NCBI GenBank assembly: GCA_002709505.1
Contig: PARB01000027.1
Span: 1-55,298, forward strand
Length of the DNA: 55,298 bases
Reading direction: 5' to 3'
From: Paracoccaceae bacterium
GTDB taxonomy: Bacteria; Pseudomonadota; Alphaproteobacteria; Rhizobiales; Stappiaceae
Part shown: positions 18,267 through 26,334 of the stretch, piece after piece
How positions within the stretch are numbered: the first letter of the stretch is position 1
Layout of the letters: the number at the start of each line of letters is the position of its first letter
The notes under the pieces: generated by a model
Database searches by the model: none
The model's input: the letters and a program-made list of their open reading frames with translations, nothing else
Told to the model about the DNA's origin: nothing
Program-made: the position numbers and the translations under genes

Positions 18267-19592
18267 ATGAGCCAGATCTTTTCGATTGCAGCCCTTCTGA
18301 CCGGCTCCGGCCTGCTGCTTCTGGCCGGCGGCCTGCACGGGCTTCTGCTGCCGCTGCGCGGCACGGCAGAAGGGTTCTCCGACACCTCGCTCGGGCTGCT
18401 CGGCACGGGCTGGGCGATCGGCTATGTCGCCGGCTGCATCATGACACCGATGATCGTGAGCCGCGTCGGCCATATCCGCACGTTCGGCGTGTTCTGCTCG
18501 CTCGCCGGCATCGCCGTCCTGCTCAACCTGCTGATCCTGCATCCGGCCGCCTGGATCCCGTTGCGCGCGGTGTCCGGTTTCTGTTTCGCAGGCGCTGCGA
18601 TGGTGGTCGAAAGCTGGCTGAACGAACGCGCGACGCCTGAAACCCGCGGGCGGATCTTCGGCTTCTACACGATGATCAACCTGGCGGCGACGACGATCGG
18701 GCAAATGCTGCTGACCCTTGGGTCTCCGTCCGGCTACCTCTTCTTCGTCATCGGCTCGATCGTCTACTCGCTGGCGCTGCTGCCGACCGCGCTGTCCACG
18801 GTCGCCGCGCCCGTGCCGCTGCTGCACTCCAGGCTCGACATCAAGATGCTCTGGCACAATTCTCCAGTCGCCGTGATCAGCGTCTTCCTGATCGGCATCT
18901 CCAACAGCGCCTTCGGCACGCTGGGGGCCGTCTACGGGCGTCAGATCGGACTGTCCGTCTCCAGCATCGCCACGATGATGTCGGTCGCCCTGCTTGCCGG
19001 CGCGGTGATCCAGGTGCCGATAGGCCTGCTGTCCGACCGCATGGACCGACGCATCGTGCTGGTGGGAATCGGCGCCGCCGCCTGCGCCATCGGCGCGGTG
19101 CTGGCCATCGGCGGCGGTCTGCCGCAATTGGCGATCATCGCCCTGGTCGCCGCCTTCGGCGGCATGATCTACTCGATGTATCCGGTGATCGTCGCCCATG
19201 CGAACGACCACACGCCGGCCGGCGAGTTCCTCAAGACCAGCGGCGGCCTGCTGCTCCTGTTCGGCGCAGGCTCCATCGTCGGGCCGATCATTGCGGCCGC
19301 GATGATGACGCTGACCACGCCGCAGGGCCTTTTCGCCGTGACCTCCGGCGCCCATGCCTCGCTGATCGCCTTCGCCCTCTTCCGCATGACACAACGCAAG
19401 GCGATCGCGCCGGAAGACCGCGAGGATTTCGTCGCCATGCCGTCCGGGGTGCGGTTCTCCACGCCGGAAACGCTGGCCATGGACCCGCGCGTGGAAGAGG
19501 CCGAAGTCGCCGCCGAACACGACGAGAGCGACGAGAGCCCGGAGCCGCAAGACGACGACGGGTCGCTTGCGAAAGACACTTCGCCGGGCTGA
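18267..19592 (+). CDS. Major facilitator superfamily transporter (YcaD-like)
   Basis: A 441-residue protein with twelve predicted helices between residues 5 and about 390 and a long acidic, disordered C-terminal tail (about 395-441, rich in E/D/S). Helix 2-3 loop shows SRVGHIRTFG, and VVESWLNERATPETRGRIFGFY is the conserved inter-helix stretch of YcaD-type MFS members. LLSDRMDRR marks the second-half MFS signature. Substrate unknown. The acidic tail of nearly 50 residues is longer than usual. It lies between slyX and the structured leader RNA candidate. Confidence 0.88.
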   Translation: MSQIFSIAALLTGSGLLLLAGGLHGLLLPLRGTAEGFSDTSLGLLGTGWAIGYVAGCIMTPMIVSRVGHIRTFGVFCSLAGIAVLLNLLILHPAAWIPLRAVSGFCFAGAAMVVESWLNERATPETRGRIFGFYTMINLAATTIGQMLLTLGSPSGYLFFVIGSIVYSLALLPTALSTVAAPVPLLHSRLDIKMLWHNSPVAVISVFLIGISNSAFGTLGAVYGRQIGLSVSSIATMMSVALLAGAVIQVPIGLLSDRMDRRIVLVGIGAAACAIGAVLAIGGGLPQLAIIALVAAFGGMIYSMYPVIVAHANDHTPAGEFLKTSGGLLLLFGAGSIVGPIIAAAMMTLTTPQGLFAVTSGAHASLIAFALFRMTQRKAIAPEDREDFVAMPSGVRFSTPETLAMDPRVEEAEVAAEHDESDESPEPQDDDGSLAKDTSPG

Positions 19593-19626
19593 CTCCGGCT
19601 TGCGCCCAGCCTGCGTTCGTGGCATA

Positions 19627-19745
19627 GGATCTCCCATCATCAAGAGAAGGGCTGGCGCCCTCGCCAACCTGCCCGACCGGGCAAGGTGGTCTCCCTGAAC
19701 GTGCCAGGCGATTGTCCGCAATCGCTGACGACACGGGGATGTGGC
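19627..19745 (+). promoter_or_regulatory. S-box (SAM-I)-like riboswitch aptamer candidate
   Basis: Helices occur in S-box order. P1: ATCTCC (19629-19634) with GGGGAT (19735-19740). The ATCAAGAGAAG stretch resembles the S-box 5' consensus. P2: GGGC (19649-19652) with GCCC (19657-19660). Then GCCAACC (19663-19669), corresponding to S-box GCAACC. P3: CCTGCCC (19668-19674) with GGGCAAGG (19679-19686), followed by TGGTCTCC. P4: GCGATTG (19708-19714) with CAATCGC (19719-19725). The P2 loop CTGGC (19652-19656) can pair with GCCAG (19703-19707) just before P4, the S-box pseudoknot position. The P3-P4 junction is longer than in classical S-boxes. Ligand is inferred; it could be a relative of the SAM-I clan. 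Confidence 0.55.
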
Positions 19746-19783
19746 CGCGAAAGCGGCAACGAAACGGTCACCGTTTGCGCCAG

Positions 19784-19814
19784 TCCTCCTCGGGAAACCG
19801 AAGGAGGATTTTTT
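19784..19814 (+). promoter_or_regulatory. Expression platform: SD-sequestering hairpin with T-tract
   Basis: TCCTCCTCGG (19784-19793), GAAA tetraloop, then CCGAAGGAGGA (19798-19808) with one bulged A, followed by six Ts (19809-19814) and the ATG at 19815. The right arm contains the complete Shine-Dalgarno AAGGAGGA. The hairpin can therefore both hide the ribosome binding site and act as an intrinsic terminator. Two further hairpins, GCCGC-GAAA-GCGGC (19744-19757) and AAACGG-TCA-CCGTTT (19762-19776), lie between the aptamer candidate and this switch. Confidence 0.75.
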
Positions 19815-20144
19815 ATGTCCGGACTGTCCGTCACGCCCTTTTCGGCGTCTCGCCTCGACACCGTATCCGCAACGCCCACCGCCGGCGCGTCCACCGACGA
19901 CGTGCTTCGGTTCGCGGAATTGCGGGTGCTCGCGGCCGGGTGCCGGATGCGCTGGGGGCTTTCGCCAAGGCTTTCGCAGCCGCTCCCGCCCCTGTCGGCC
20001 GCCGAACGCGCGGCCCGGCTGGAAGCGCTTCTGGCGCTATGGGACGCAGGATGCCGTCAGGCGCTGGACGAGGATCTCTACCGTGACATCGCGCAACGCA
20101 ATCCGCGCATGACGGCCGCCTTTCGCAAGCGCTTTCGCCGGTAA
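19815..20144 (+). CDS. Small protein of unknown function under a structured leader
   Basis: A 109-residue protein starting at ATG 19815, six bases after a full AAGGAGGA ribosome binding site. Longer in-frame starts would run through the structured leader. Residues 1-28 are Ser/Thr/Ala-rich and probably flexible; residues 29-100 look alpha-helical (LRFAELRVLAAG, LSAAERAARLEALLALWDAG) and the C-terminus is very basic (FRKRFRR). There is no signal peptide or membrane span. I do not recognise the family. If the leader senses S-adenosylmethionine, a role in sulfur or methyl-group metabolism would be suggested, but nothing in the protein shows that. Confidence 0.75.
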   Translation: MSGLSVTPFSASRLDTVSATPTAGASTDDVLRFAELRVLAAGCRMRWGLSPRLSQPLPPLSAAERAARLEALLALWDAGCRQALDEDLYRDIAQRNPRMTAAFRKRFRR

Positions 20145-20196
20145 CGGAGCGGCTCGCCGTCGCCCAAAGCCTGCCGCGACAGGCGTCCGGTGAGCG

Positions 20197-20604
20197 TCAG
20201 CTCGCTTCGGGCGCGGGCGGGACGGGCCGCGGGCGCCCCGTATCGTCGACAGCGACGAAGGTGAAGATCGCGTCGGTCACCTTCTCGCGCTTGCCATGAC
20301 GGTGGCGCAGCGCCCAGGCCTCGATGGCGACCTTCATCGACGTGCGGCCGACCGAGGAAATCGCGCAATAGACACACAGCACATCGCCGACATGGACGGG
20401 GCGAATGAACGTCATGCGCTCGACAGAGATCGTGACCACCCGCCCCGAGGCGCGCTGACCCGCCGCGATCCCGCCGGCGAGATCCATCTGCGACAAAACC
20501 CAACCGCCGAAAATGTCGCCTGCCGCATTGGTGTCGGCGGGCATCGCCATGGTGCGCAGGGTCAACTCGCCCGACGGGCCATTCGCTTCACTGTCGTGGT
20601 TCAC
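20197..20604 (-). CDS. Acyl-CoA thioesterase, YciA-type hotdog fold
   Basis: A 135-residue cytoplasmic thioesterase that hydrolyses acyl-CoA esters. The N-terminal block TLRTMAMPADTNAAGDIFGGW is diagnostic of YciA/acyl-CoA hydrolase proteins; the Asp of the GD pair and the following helix SQMDLAGG form the active site. Central hotdog strands include TISVERMTFIRPVHVGDVL. Length agrees with YciA (about 130). It is convergent with the small gene at 19815-20144. Chain-length preference cannot be read. Confidence 0.92.
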   Translation of the reverse strand: MNHDSEANGPSGELTLRTMAMPADTNAAGDIFGGWVLSQMDLAGGIAAGQRASGRVVTISVERMTFIRPVHVGDVLCVYCAISSVGRTSMKVAIEAWALRHRHGKREKVTDAIFTFVAVDDTGRPRPVPPAPEAS

Positions 20605-20700
20605 ACGCTCACTCCATCAAGATTCACCGCACGCCCCGGCGCGGCCTTGCACAAGCCTAGGCCGGGACATGGGAAATGCCAACACGGCCGGCGCGAATGA

Positions 20701-20730
20701 AAAACGGCGGGACCCGGGTCCCGCCGTTTT
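20701..20730 (-). terminator. Perfect palindromic terminator of the chemoreceptor gene
   Basis: A 30-bp perfect inverted repeat: AAAACGGCGGGACCC followed directly by its reverse complement. It ends in TTTT on either strand, so it can terminate both ways. It lies 40 bases past the chemoreceptor stop and 96 bases before the thioesterase start, insulating that gene. Confidence 0.9.
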
Positions 20731-20770
20731 CGGTGTCGTGGTCTTCCGCGCGGGCTTGCGCGGGGCGCCG

Positions 20771-22822
20771 TCAGGCCGCCGCGACGTCGCGCAGGAAGCG
20801 GTCGATCTCCTCGCGCAGGGCGTCGGTGTTCTGCGACATGGCGCCGGAGGCGGAGAGCACATTGTCGGCCGCCGCACTGGTGCTTTCCACCGTCGTTGCC
20901 AGCCGCGACATGTTGCTGGTCACGGCGCCCGTGCCCTGGGCCGCCTGCTGCACCGAGCGCGAGATGTCGCTGGTGGCCGCGCCCTGCTGTTCCACCGCGC
21001 TGGCGATGGAGGCGGTGTACCCGTTCACTTCCTGCATGATCTGGGCGATCTCGCCGATGGCCGAGACGGCCTCGCCGGTCGAGCCCTGGATCGCGCCGAT
21101 CTGCGCGCTGATCTCCTCGGTTGCCTTGGAGGTCTGCGTCGCCAGTTCCTTGACCTCGGCCGCGACGACGGCAAAGCCCTTGCCGGCCTCGCCGGCGCGC
21201 GCCGCCTCGATGGTGGCGTTCAGCGCCAAGAGGTTGGTCTGCTCGGCGATGTCGGTGATGAGTTTCACCACCTCGCCGATCTTGCTGGCGGCCTGGGCGA
21301 GGCCGGCGATCTTCTCGTTTGTGGCATGGGTTCCTTCGGTCGCCTGGGCGACGACCTGGGTGGTCTGGCCGACCTGGCGGGAGATTTCGGCGATGGAGGC
21401 GGAAAGTTCCTCGGCCGCACTTGCCACCGTCTGCACGCTGTCGGTCGCAGCGGAGCTTGCCTCCGCCGTCTCGCCAGCGCGTTCCGCGCTGTCCTGGGCA
21501 GAGGCGCTCAGCTCGCGCGCCGTCTGGTCGAGGCCGACGGCGGTTTCGCTGACCGTGCCGATCAGATGCTGCACCGTGCCGCGGAAGCCGGCGATCAGCT
21601 CTTCCGTACGCGCCTGGCGGGCCATGCGCGTCTTTTCGTCCTCGCTCTGGATCTCTTCCAGACGCTGGCGCTCGATGGCGTTCTCGCGGAAGGTCTCGAC
21701 CGCACTCGCCATCTCACCGATCTCATCCTTGCGGTCGTCCATCGCAACCTCGACCGAGGTGTCGCCGTCGGCCAGACGACGCATCACCTGCGTCAGACCC
21801 GCGACCGGACGGGCCAGCGCGCCCGCGCCGTACCAGACCAGGCCCATCACCAAGAGCAGCAGAACGCCGGAAATCGCCAGCATCATGTTGCGCGCGGCAA
21901 TCGCGCCGGCCACCATCGCGGAATAGGGAACGTCGATCGCGACATACCAGACGTCATCCACGCCCTTGAAGCTGACGGGCGCCAGGGCGACGAACCGGTC
22001 GCCGATCCGCTGCATGCGGTCGGCAGCGCTCGACGCCCCCATCAGGTCCAGCAGCGCCGCTTCCTGCACGGGCTTGCCGAGCTTGGCGGCGTCCGAATTG
22101 GCGACCCAGAGATTGTCGCCGCCGATGAGTTTGACCTCACCGGCGCCGAACGGCTTGAGCGTCGACATCTTTTCAACGATATCGGCCAGCGACAGGTCGG
22201 AGGTGGTGATGCCGATCGCCTTGCCGTTCTCGCGCACGACCCAGCTGATGGTGGTCATCAGCACGTCCTTGCCGTCGATCGGATAGGTGTAGGGCGGCGT
22301 GATCAGCGAACGGTTCTCCCGGATCGGCTTGTCGTACCAGCCCTCCGTGCCCGCTTCCTTGGTCATCACCAGTTTCTCGAAAACGACCTTGCCGTCCGAA
22401 TAGTAGAAATAGGGAACGAAACGGCCGTTGGCGTCGGAGTATTTGTGGGTCTTGAAATCGGCGTCGCGGCCATCGAGGGCATTTGGCTCGAACGCCAGCG
22501 TCATGCCGACCAGATCCGGGGTGTTCTCGACCGTGCGGATCATCATGTCGCCAAGAGCGTCGCGATCGCGCATGCCGTTTCGCAGCAGGCCTTCCACGCC
22601 GGCTGCGGCGGATTTGGCAACCGCCAGCGATGCCCCGATCTCACCGGACACATCCGACGCATAGGCATCGAGCAGAGCCAGAGCCTCCTCGTTCGCCACC
22701 TTCTCGGCGGCCGAGGACATGACGATGGATCCGGTCAGGGTAACCCCGATCAGCGACGTAAAAAACAGCGCCCCCGCGCTGATCAGCAGCTTGTTTCTAA
22801 TCGACAGATCGGAGAACCGCAT
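20771..22822 (-). CDS. Methyl-accepting chemotaxis protein with Cache-type sensor
   Basis: A 683-residue chemoreceptor: first membrane helix about residues 13-36, periplasmic double-Cache-like domain to about 290 (contains [17 protein letters not shown] and GWYDKPI), second helix about 300-320, HAMP ([16 protein letters not shown]), then a cytoplasmic signalling domain. The hairpin tip is the conserved [21 protein letters not shown] segment, which binds CheA/CheW. ATG 22822 is preceded by GGAG; an upstream start would add residues before the helix. Cache domains often bind amino or carboxylic acids; ligand not determinable. There is no C-terminal CheR-tethering pentapeptide. Confidence 0.93.
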   Translation of the reverse strand: MRFSDLSIRNKLLISAGALFFTSLIGVTLTGSIVMSSAAEKVANEEALALLDAYASDVSGEIGASLAVAKSAAAGVEGLLRNGMRDRDALGDMMIRTVENTPDLVGMTLAFEPNALDGRDADFKTHKYSDANGRFVPYFYYSDGKVVFEKLVMTKEAGTEGWYDKPIRENRSLITPPYTYPIDGKDVLMTTISWVVRENGKAIGITTSDLSLADIVEKMSTLKPFGAGEVKLIGGDNLWVANSDAAKLGKPVQEAALLDLMGASSAADRMQRIGDRFVALAPVSFKGVDDVWYVAIDVPYSAMVAGAIAARNMMLAISGVLLLLVMGLVWYGAGALARPVAGLTQVMRRLADGDTSVEVAMDDRKDEIGEMASAVETFRENAIERQRLEEIQSEDEKTRMARQARTEELIAGFRGTVQHLIGTVSETAVGLDQTARELSASAQDSAERAGETAEASSAATDSVQTVASAAEELSASIAEISRQVGQTTQVVAQATEGTHATNEKIAGLAQAASKIGEVVKLITDIAEQTNLLALNATIEAARAGEAGKGFAVVAAEVKELATQTSKATEEISAQIGAIQGSTGEAVSAIGEIAQIMQEVNGYTASIASAVEQQGAATSDISRSVQQAAQGTGAVTSNMSRLATTVESTSAAADNVLSASGAMSQNTDALREEIDRFLRDVAAA

Positions 22823-23001
22823 TTCCAAACTCCACACTCTGGCCCGATACAATGGTCTTTGGGGCATAGTGGGAGTCGTGTTACCGACGACTTAATGAAA
22901 GCCGTCTAAACTTGATTTTGTTTCGAAAAAAGCGATCCGAAGAGGCAACCCGAAAGGTCACGCAAGGTAAAATACACAAAAAGACGAGCCGCTATCGCGA
23001 C

Positions 23002-23691
23002 CTAGAGGGCCGACGCCTGGCGCAGCCACTCGGGGTTTTCCAGGCAGTAGTAGCCGGAAATGCGGCTGACCGTGCCCGCCCGCTTCCAGTCGTTGAGCAC
23101 GCGGCTGACGTTTTCACGCGCCGCGCCCGCCATATTGGCGATATCGGCCTGGGACAGCTTGTAGTGAATGAGCACGCGGCCGTTGTCGACGGGCTTGCCG
23201 AAGGTTTCGGCCAGTTGCAGCAACGTCTGCGCGACGCGTCCCGGCAACGGCAGGAAGGAGCGCGCTGCAAGCACGTCGTTCGCCTGCCGCAGCCTGCTCC
23301 CGACAATCGACAGCATGTGGCGGTAGAGCGCGGGGTTTTCGTCGGCGAAACGCTCGAAGCGGTGCTTTTCGATGAAGGCAAGGCGCGTCGGCTTGAGCGC
23401 GGTAACGGTGGCGGAGCGCGCGCGCCCGTCGAGCAGCGCCAGTTCGCCGACAATGCTGCCCGGTCCCATCACCGCCAGAAGTTGTTCATCGCCGTCGACG
23501 CTGACGATCGAGACCTTGAGCGAGCCTTCCAGGATCGCGTAGCAGCCATTGCCGGGATCGCCCGCCTCGAACAGGATCGCTCCGGGCTTTACCGAAAAGG
23601 GGCGCGCCAGCTCGGCCAGCCCGGAGGCGAGCTCGCAGTCCAGCCCCTCCATCGAAAAGCTGTTTTCCAGAAACGACTTGAGTTCCAGCAT
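23002..23691 (-). CDS. Crp/Fnr-family transcriptional regulator
   Basis: A 229-residue regulator: cyclic-nucleotide-binding-type beta barrel (about residues 20-125, including GSIVGELALLDGRARSATVTAL), dimer helix, then a winged helix-turn-helix (LSQADIANMAGAARENVSRVLNDW). GELALLDGRARSATV resembles the phosphate-binding cassette of Crp, so cyclic-nucleotide binding is possible. There are no clustered N-terminal Cys for an Fnr-type iron-sulfur centre. ATG 23691 is chosen; an open frame continues upstream without a better ribosome site. It lies upstream of the chemoreceptor on the same strand with a 179-base AT-richer gap. Confidence 0.9.
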   Translation of the reverse strand: MLELKSFLENSFSMEGLDCELASGLAELARPFSVKPGAILFEAGDPGNGCYAILEGSLKVSIVSVDGDEQLLAVMGPGSIVGELALLDGRARSATVTALKPTRLAFIEKHRFERFADENPALYRHMLSIVGSRLRQANDVLAARSFLPLPGRVAQTLLQLAETFGKPVDNGRVLIHYKLSQADIANMAGAARENVSRVLNDWKRAGTVSRISGYYCLENPEWLRQASAL

Positions 23692-23903
23692 CCGCCCTGC
23701 CCCGCTTGGCCGCATCTCATCTGCATCGCAGCGCGCAAACCATCCTGCCCCGGTGCACGCGCCGCTGCCGGCCATCATACCGTGCCTTGCCTTGCGACAA
23801 AACGCATTGTGTGATCGCCGTCACTGTTCGCCAAACACGGTTGACGCATGGTTGCAGTCATCAACCGCCGCTTCCCTGACCTCGCGGCGGTCCTCCCCAA
23901 CGA

Positions 23904-23940
23904 AAATCCGGCTCCCCATTCCCCGCGGGGGGCCGGATTT
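23904..23940 (-). terminator. Terminator of the ChbG/HpnK-like gene
   Basis: AAATCCGGC (23904-23912) pairs with GCCGGATTT (23932-23940), reinforced by CCCC/GGGG inside. On the minus strand the stem is followed by a short T stretch. It begins 23 bases past the stop at 23964 and closes the three-gene sugar cluster. Confidence 0.75.
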
Positions 23941-23963
23941 CGTTCGAGAAGCTTCCAGCCTGC

Positions 23964-24770
23964 TCAATACAGAAAAATGTCCTTCTCGACGAGAAGCAGC
24001 GGAAACACCGGGCTCTTGAAAAACCCGGTCTGGGTCTCGCGCACGCTCAGCTCGGTCCGCGCCTCCATGCGCCGGAGACGGTCGTCCGCCTCGCCGAGCC
24101 GGCACAGCACCATCGTGCGGTCGTCGAGCCCGTTGAACCCGCTGCGCAGGTGGGTCTCCTGCGCCGCAAGTGCCGGCACCTGGGGAAACGACGGGCCGCG
24201 CTGCAGCACGCGCAGGCGCGCCCGCGCCGCCTGCCGGGCAAAGACGCGCGCGGCGTGGCGGGCCCGCCGCCCCTCGCCCTCCCAGGCCGGCGACAGCAGC
24301 GCCGGCGCATGTTTGCGCAGGGCGACCGTCTTCATCACGATGCGCGCAACGCGCGGCAGCGCCATGAGGTCGTCCGCCACATGCAGAAAGTCGGGCGGGC
24401 GCTGATAATATTCCTCGAAACACACGAGCTGGGCGTCGACCTCTTCCGCCAAATCCTCTGCCGGGACAAGCCGCAGCGCATCGCGCCAGCGCCACCAGCG
24501 CGGGCGCGGAAAGGCATCGCCGAAGCGGGTGCGCCCGCGCACCGACACCGGCGCATGGGGACGTGTCAGCGCGACCGTCAGCCCGACCAGGGTTCGGTGG
24601 CGCTGCGCATCGACGGCATCGCGCAGCGGCAGATATTCGCGCGACCACAGGTCGGAGGCAACCAGGCACCCGACGGCGGACAACCGGCCTTCCGCGATCA
24701 GCTCGCGCAGGGTCCGGTCGATGCCGAAGGCCAGCCCGTAGTCGGGCGAGGTCATGAGAATGCGTTTCAT
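23964..24770 (-). CDS. ChbG/HpnK (YdjC) deacetylase-like protein, active site degenerate
   Basis: A 268-residue protein with the overall pattern of YdjC-type carbohydrate deacetylases, last gene of a three-gene cluster with two glycosyltransferases. The usual metal/catalytic boxes are eroded: the N-terminal ADDFG-type box reads SPDYG (residues 8-12), the GLHL box reads GLTVAL, and the His-rich HQHVH box reads FLHVADD. The remaining framework (RTLRELIAEGRLSAVGCL near the N-terminus) supports the family call. It probably does not deacetylate by the normal mechanism and may bind a lipid-linked sugar or carry a changed activity. The family assignment is moderately sure. Confidence 0.7.
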   Translation of the reverse strand: MKRILMTSPDYGLAFGIDRTLRELIAEGRLSAVGCLVASDLWSREYLPLRDAVDAQRHRTLVGLTVALTRPHAPVSVRGRTRFGDAFPRPRWWRWRDALRLVPAEDLAEEVDAQLVCFEEYYQRPPDFLHVADDLMALPRVARIVMKTVALRKHAPALLSPAWEGEGRRARHAARVFARQAARARLRVLQRGPSFPQVPALAAQETHLRSGFNGLDDRTMVLCRLGEADDRLRRMEARTELSVRETQTGFFKSPVFPLLLVEKDIFLY

Positions 24771-24821
24771 CGCTCTATCCTATGCGCCGATCCGCGGTCC
24801 CTGCCAAGAGGGTGAGGCGGC

Positions 24822-26327
24822 TCAGGGGAGCGGGTAAACCGGGTCGAGCGGAGCGCCGCGCGGCGCCGCCACCCGGTAGACGACGAGATCCTCCAGCGCC
24901 ACGCCCTTCACCCGGCGGGTAAGCACGGCAACACGGGCCACCTCGCCGAAGCGCTCGCCCAGCACCGCCTCGCCCGGATCGCGCCGCGCCTCCACGACAA
25001 AGAGCGCCGGCCGGGCCAGCGTCGCGGCATCGAGGGAGGGCCGCATGACATAGCGAATGCGCTCGGTGAGCTGTTCGACCGGCAGGATGCCTGCGAGATT
25101 GACCGCAAGCTGCGCGTTGAGCCCGTAGCCGTAGGTCGCGATCCAGGCCGCGCCCTCGTCTTCGGCAAGCCTCATCACCTCGTCGCGGATGTCCGGCCAG
25201 CCGCGGGTCTGGAAGGTCGGATCCTTGCGCGCCAGGCTCCCGGTCAGCGGCTGCACCGCATGCACATAGACGACGAGCGAAACGGCAACGCCAAGCACCA
25301 CCGCCACCTTGGCCAGCAGGCCAAAACCGCGCCGGAATGCCGCCGGCGGATCGGCGGCAACGACGCCGGCCAGAAGGGCAAGCGCGGGAAAGAGCGGCGC
25401 CGGCCAGTTGCCCTGGACGCGTGAATGCAGCGAATGCGCCAGCAGGTAGACGAAGAACGGCACGCAGGTCCAGAGCATGAGGCCGAAGGCGGCATCCCCC
25501 CGCCGGGCGCCGCGAACGGCTCTGGCAAGGCCGACACCAGCAAGCACCGCGACCAGCGGATTGAGCAGGCCGATCACCGCGCCGATAAACTCGAAAATAT
25601 ACTTGGTGCTCCAGCCGTCCGGCACGGCGCGGCCAAACTGCTTGATGAAGGACGCCCACTCGTGGTCGGCGTTCCAAAGCACCACCGGCGCGACGATGAG
25701 ACAAGCGAGCAGTCCCCCTGCCCAGAGCTGCCAGCTCGCCCACCAGCGCCGGGCGTCGGGCACCAGCACAAGCCACAGCACAATGCCGGCCCCCAGAAAG
25801 AGAACCGAATATTTCGACGCAAGGCCAAGCCCGGCGAAGACGCCGACGGCCAGCCACCAGTTCGCATTTCTGCCGGCGTGCAGCTCTGCAAGCGCCCAGA
25901 TCGTCAGCCCCCAGAAGAACACCGAGGGCGCGTCCGGGGTGGCGAGCAGGCTGCCGATGCCGATCAGGAGCGAGGCGTTGAAGAAGAGCACCGCCCAGCC
26001 GGCCGCGCGCGCGCCGAAGAGCAGAAAACCGGTGCGCCAGAGCGCGGCGGAACCGACAAGGGCGGAGAGAACCGGCAGGAGACGAATGCCGAGCGGCGTG
26101 TCGCCGGCGATCCACAGGCCGGCGGCCACCCACCAGCCGACCATCGGCGGATGATCGTAGTAGCCGGCGGAAGGGTTCAGCCCCCAGAGCCGGTAATAGG
26201 CTTCATCCTCGGCCAGTCCCGAGTTGGCGGCAACGACAAGCTTCACCACCGTGAGCGCCAGGACGAGGAGCGCGAGCGAAGCGGGGCGCAACCAGACCGG
26301 CAGGTCCTGCGCGGACGGGCGCGCCAT
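24822..26327 (-). CDS. GT39/GT83-like (ArnT/PMT) lipid-dependent glycosyltransferase
   Basis: A 501-residue polytopic inner-membrane enzyme with about eleven helices. The first periplasmic loop has the acidic signature SGLAEDEAYY, whose Asp/Glu pair is catalytic in PMT/ArnT proteins, followed by GYYDHPPMVGWW, typical of this superfamily. Such enzymes move a sugar from a polyprenyl-phosphate donor to lipid A, glycan or protein. ATG 26327 sits seven bases after the stop of the GT2-GtrA gene with GAGG upstream, so the genes form an operon. The GT2 enzyme probably makes its donor. The C-terminal 150 residues form a soluble periplasmic domain. Confidence 0.88.
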   Translation of the reverse strand: MARPSAQDLPVWLRPASLALLVLALTVVKLVVAANSGLAEDEAYYRLWGLNPSAGYYDHPPMVGWWVAAGLWIAGDTPLGIRLLPVLSALVGSAALWRTGFLLFGARAAGWAVLFFNASLLIGIGSLLATPDAPSVFFWGLTIWALAELHAGRNANWWLAVGVFAGLGLASKYSVLFLGAGIVLWLVLVPDARRWWASWQLWAGGLLACLIVAPVVLWNADHEWASFIKQFGRAVPDGWSTKYIFEFIGAVIGLLNPLVAVLAGVGLARAVRGARRGDAAFGLMLWTCVPFFVYLLAHSLHSRVQGNWPAPLFPALALLAGVVAADPPAAFRRGFGLLAKVAVVLGVAVSLVVYVHAVQPLTGSLARKDPTFQTRGWPDIRDEVMRLAEDEGAAWIATYGYGLNAQLAVNLAGILPVEQLTERIRYVMRPSLDAATLARPALFVVEARRDPGEAVLGERFGEVARVAVLTRRVKGVALEDLVVYRVAAPRGAPLDPVYPLP

Positions 26328-26334
26328 CACCGCC

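Noticed and set aside
20513..22909. Nearly 800-codon open frame on the plus strand opposite the chemoreceptor
   Set aside because: The minus-strand protein has complete Cache, HAMP and signalling domains; the antisense product is low-complexity Arg/Gly/His-rich sequence.
23838..23867. CGGTTGA ... TCAACCG inverted repeat upstream of the Crp/Fnr gene
   Set aside because: Arms are seven bases with a 16-base spacer and the site does not match a Crp or Fnr operator; it may be chance.
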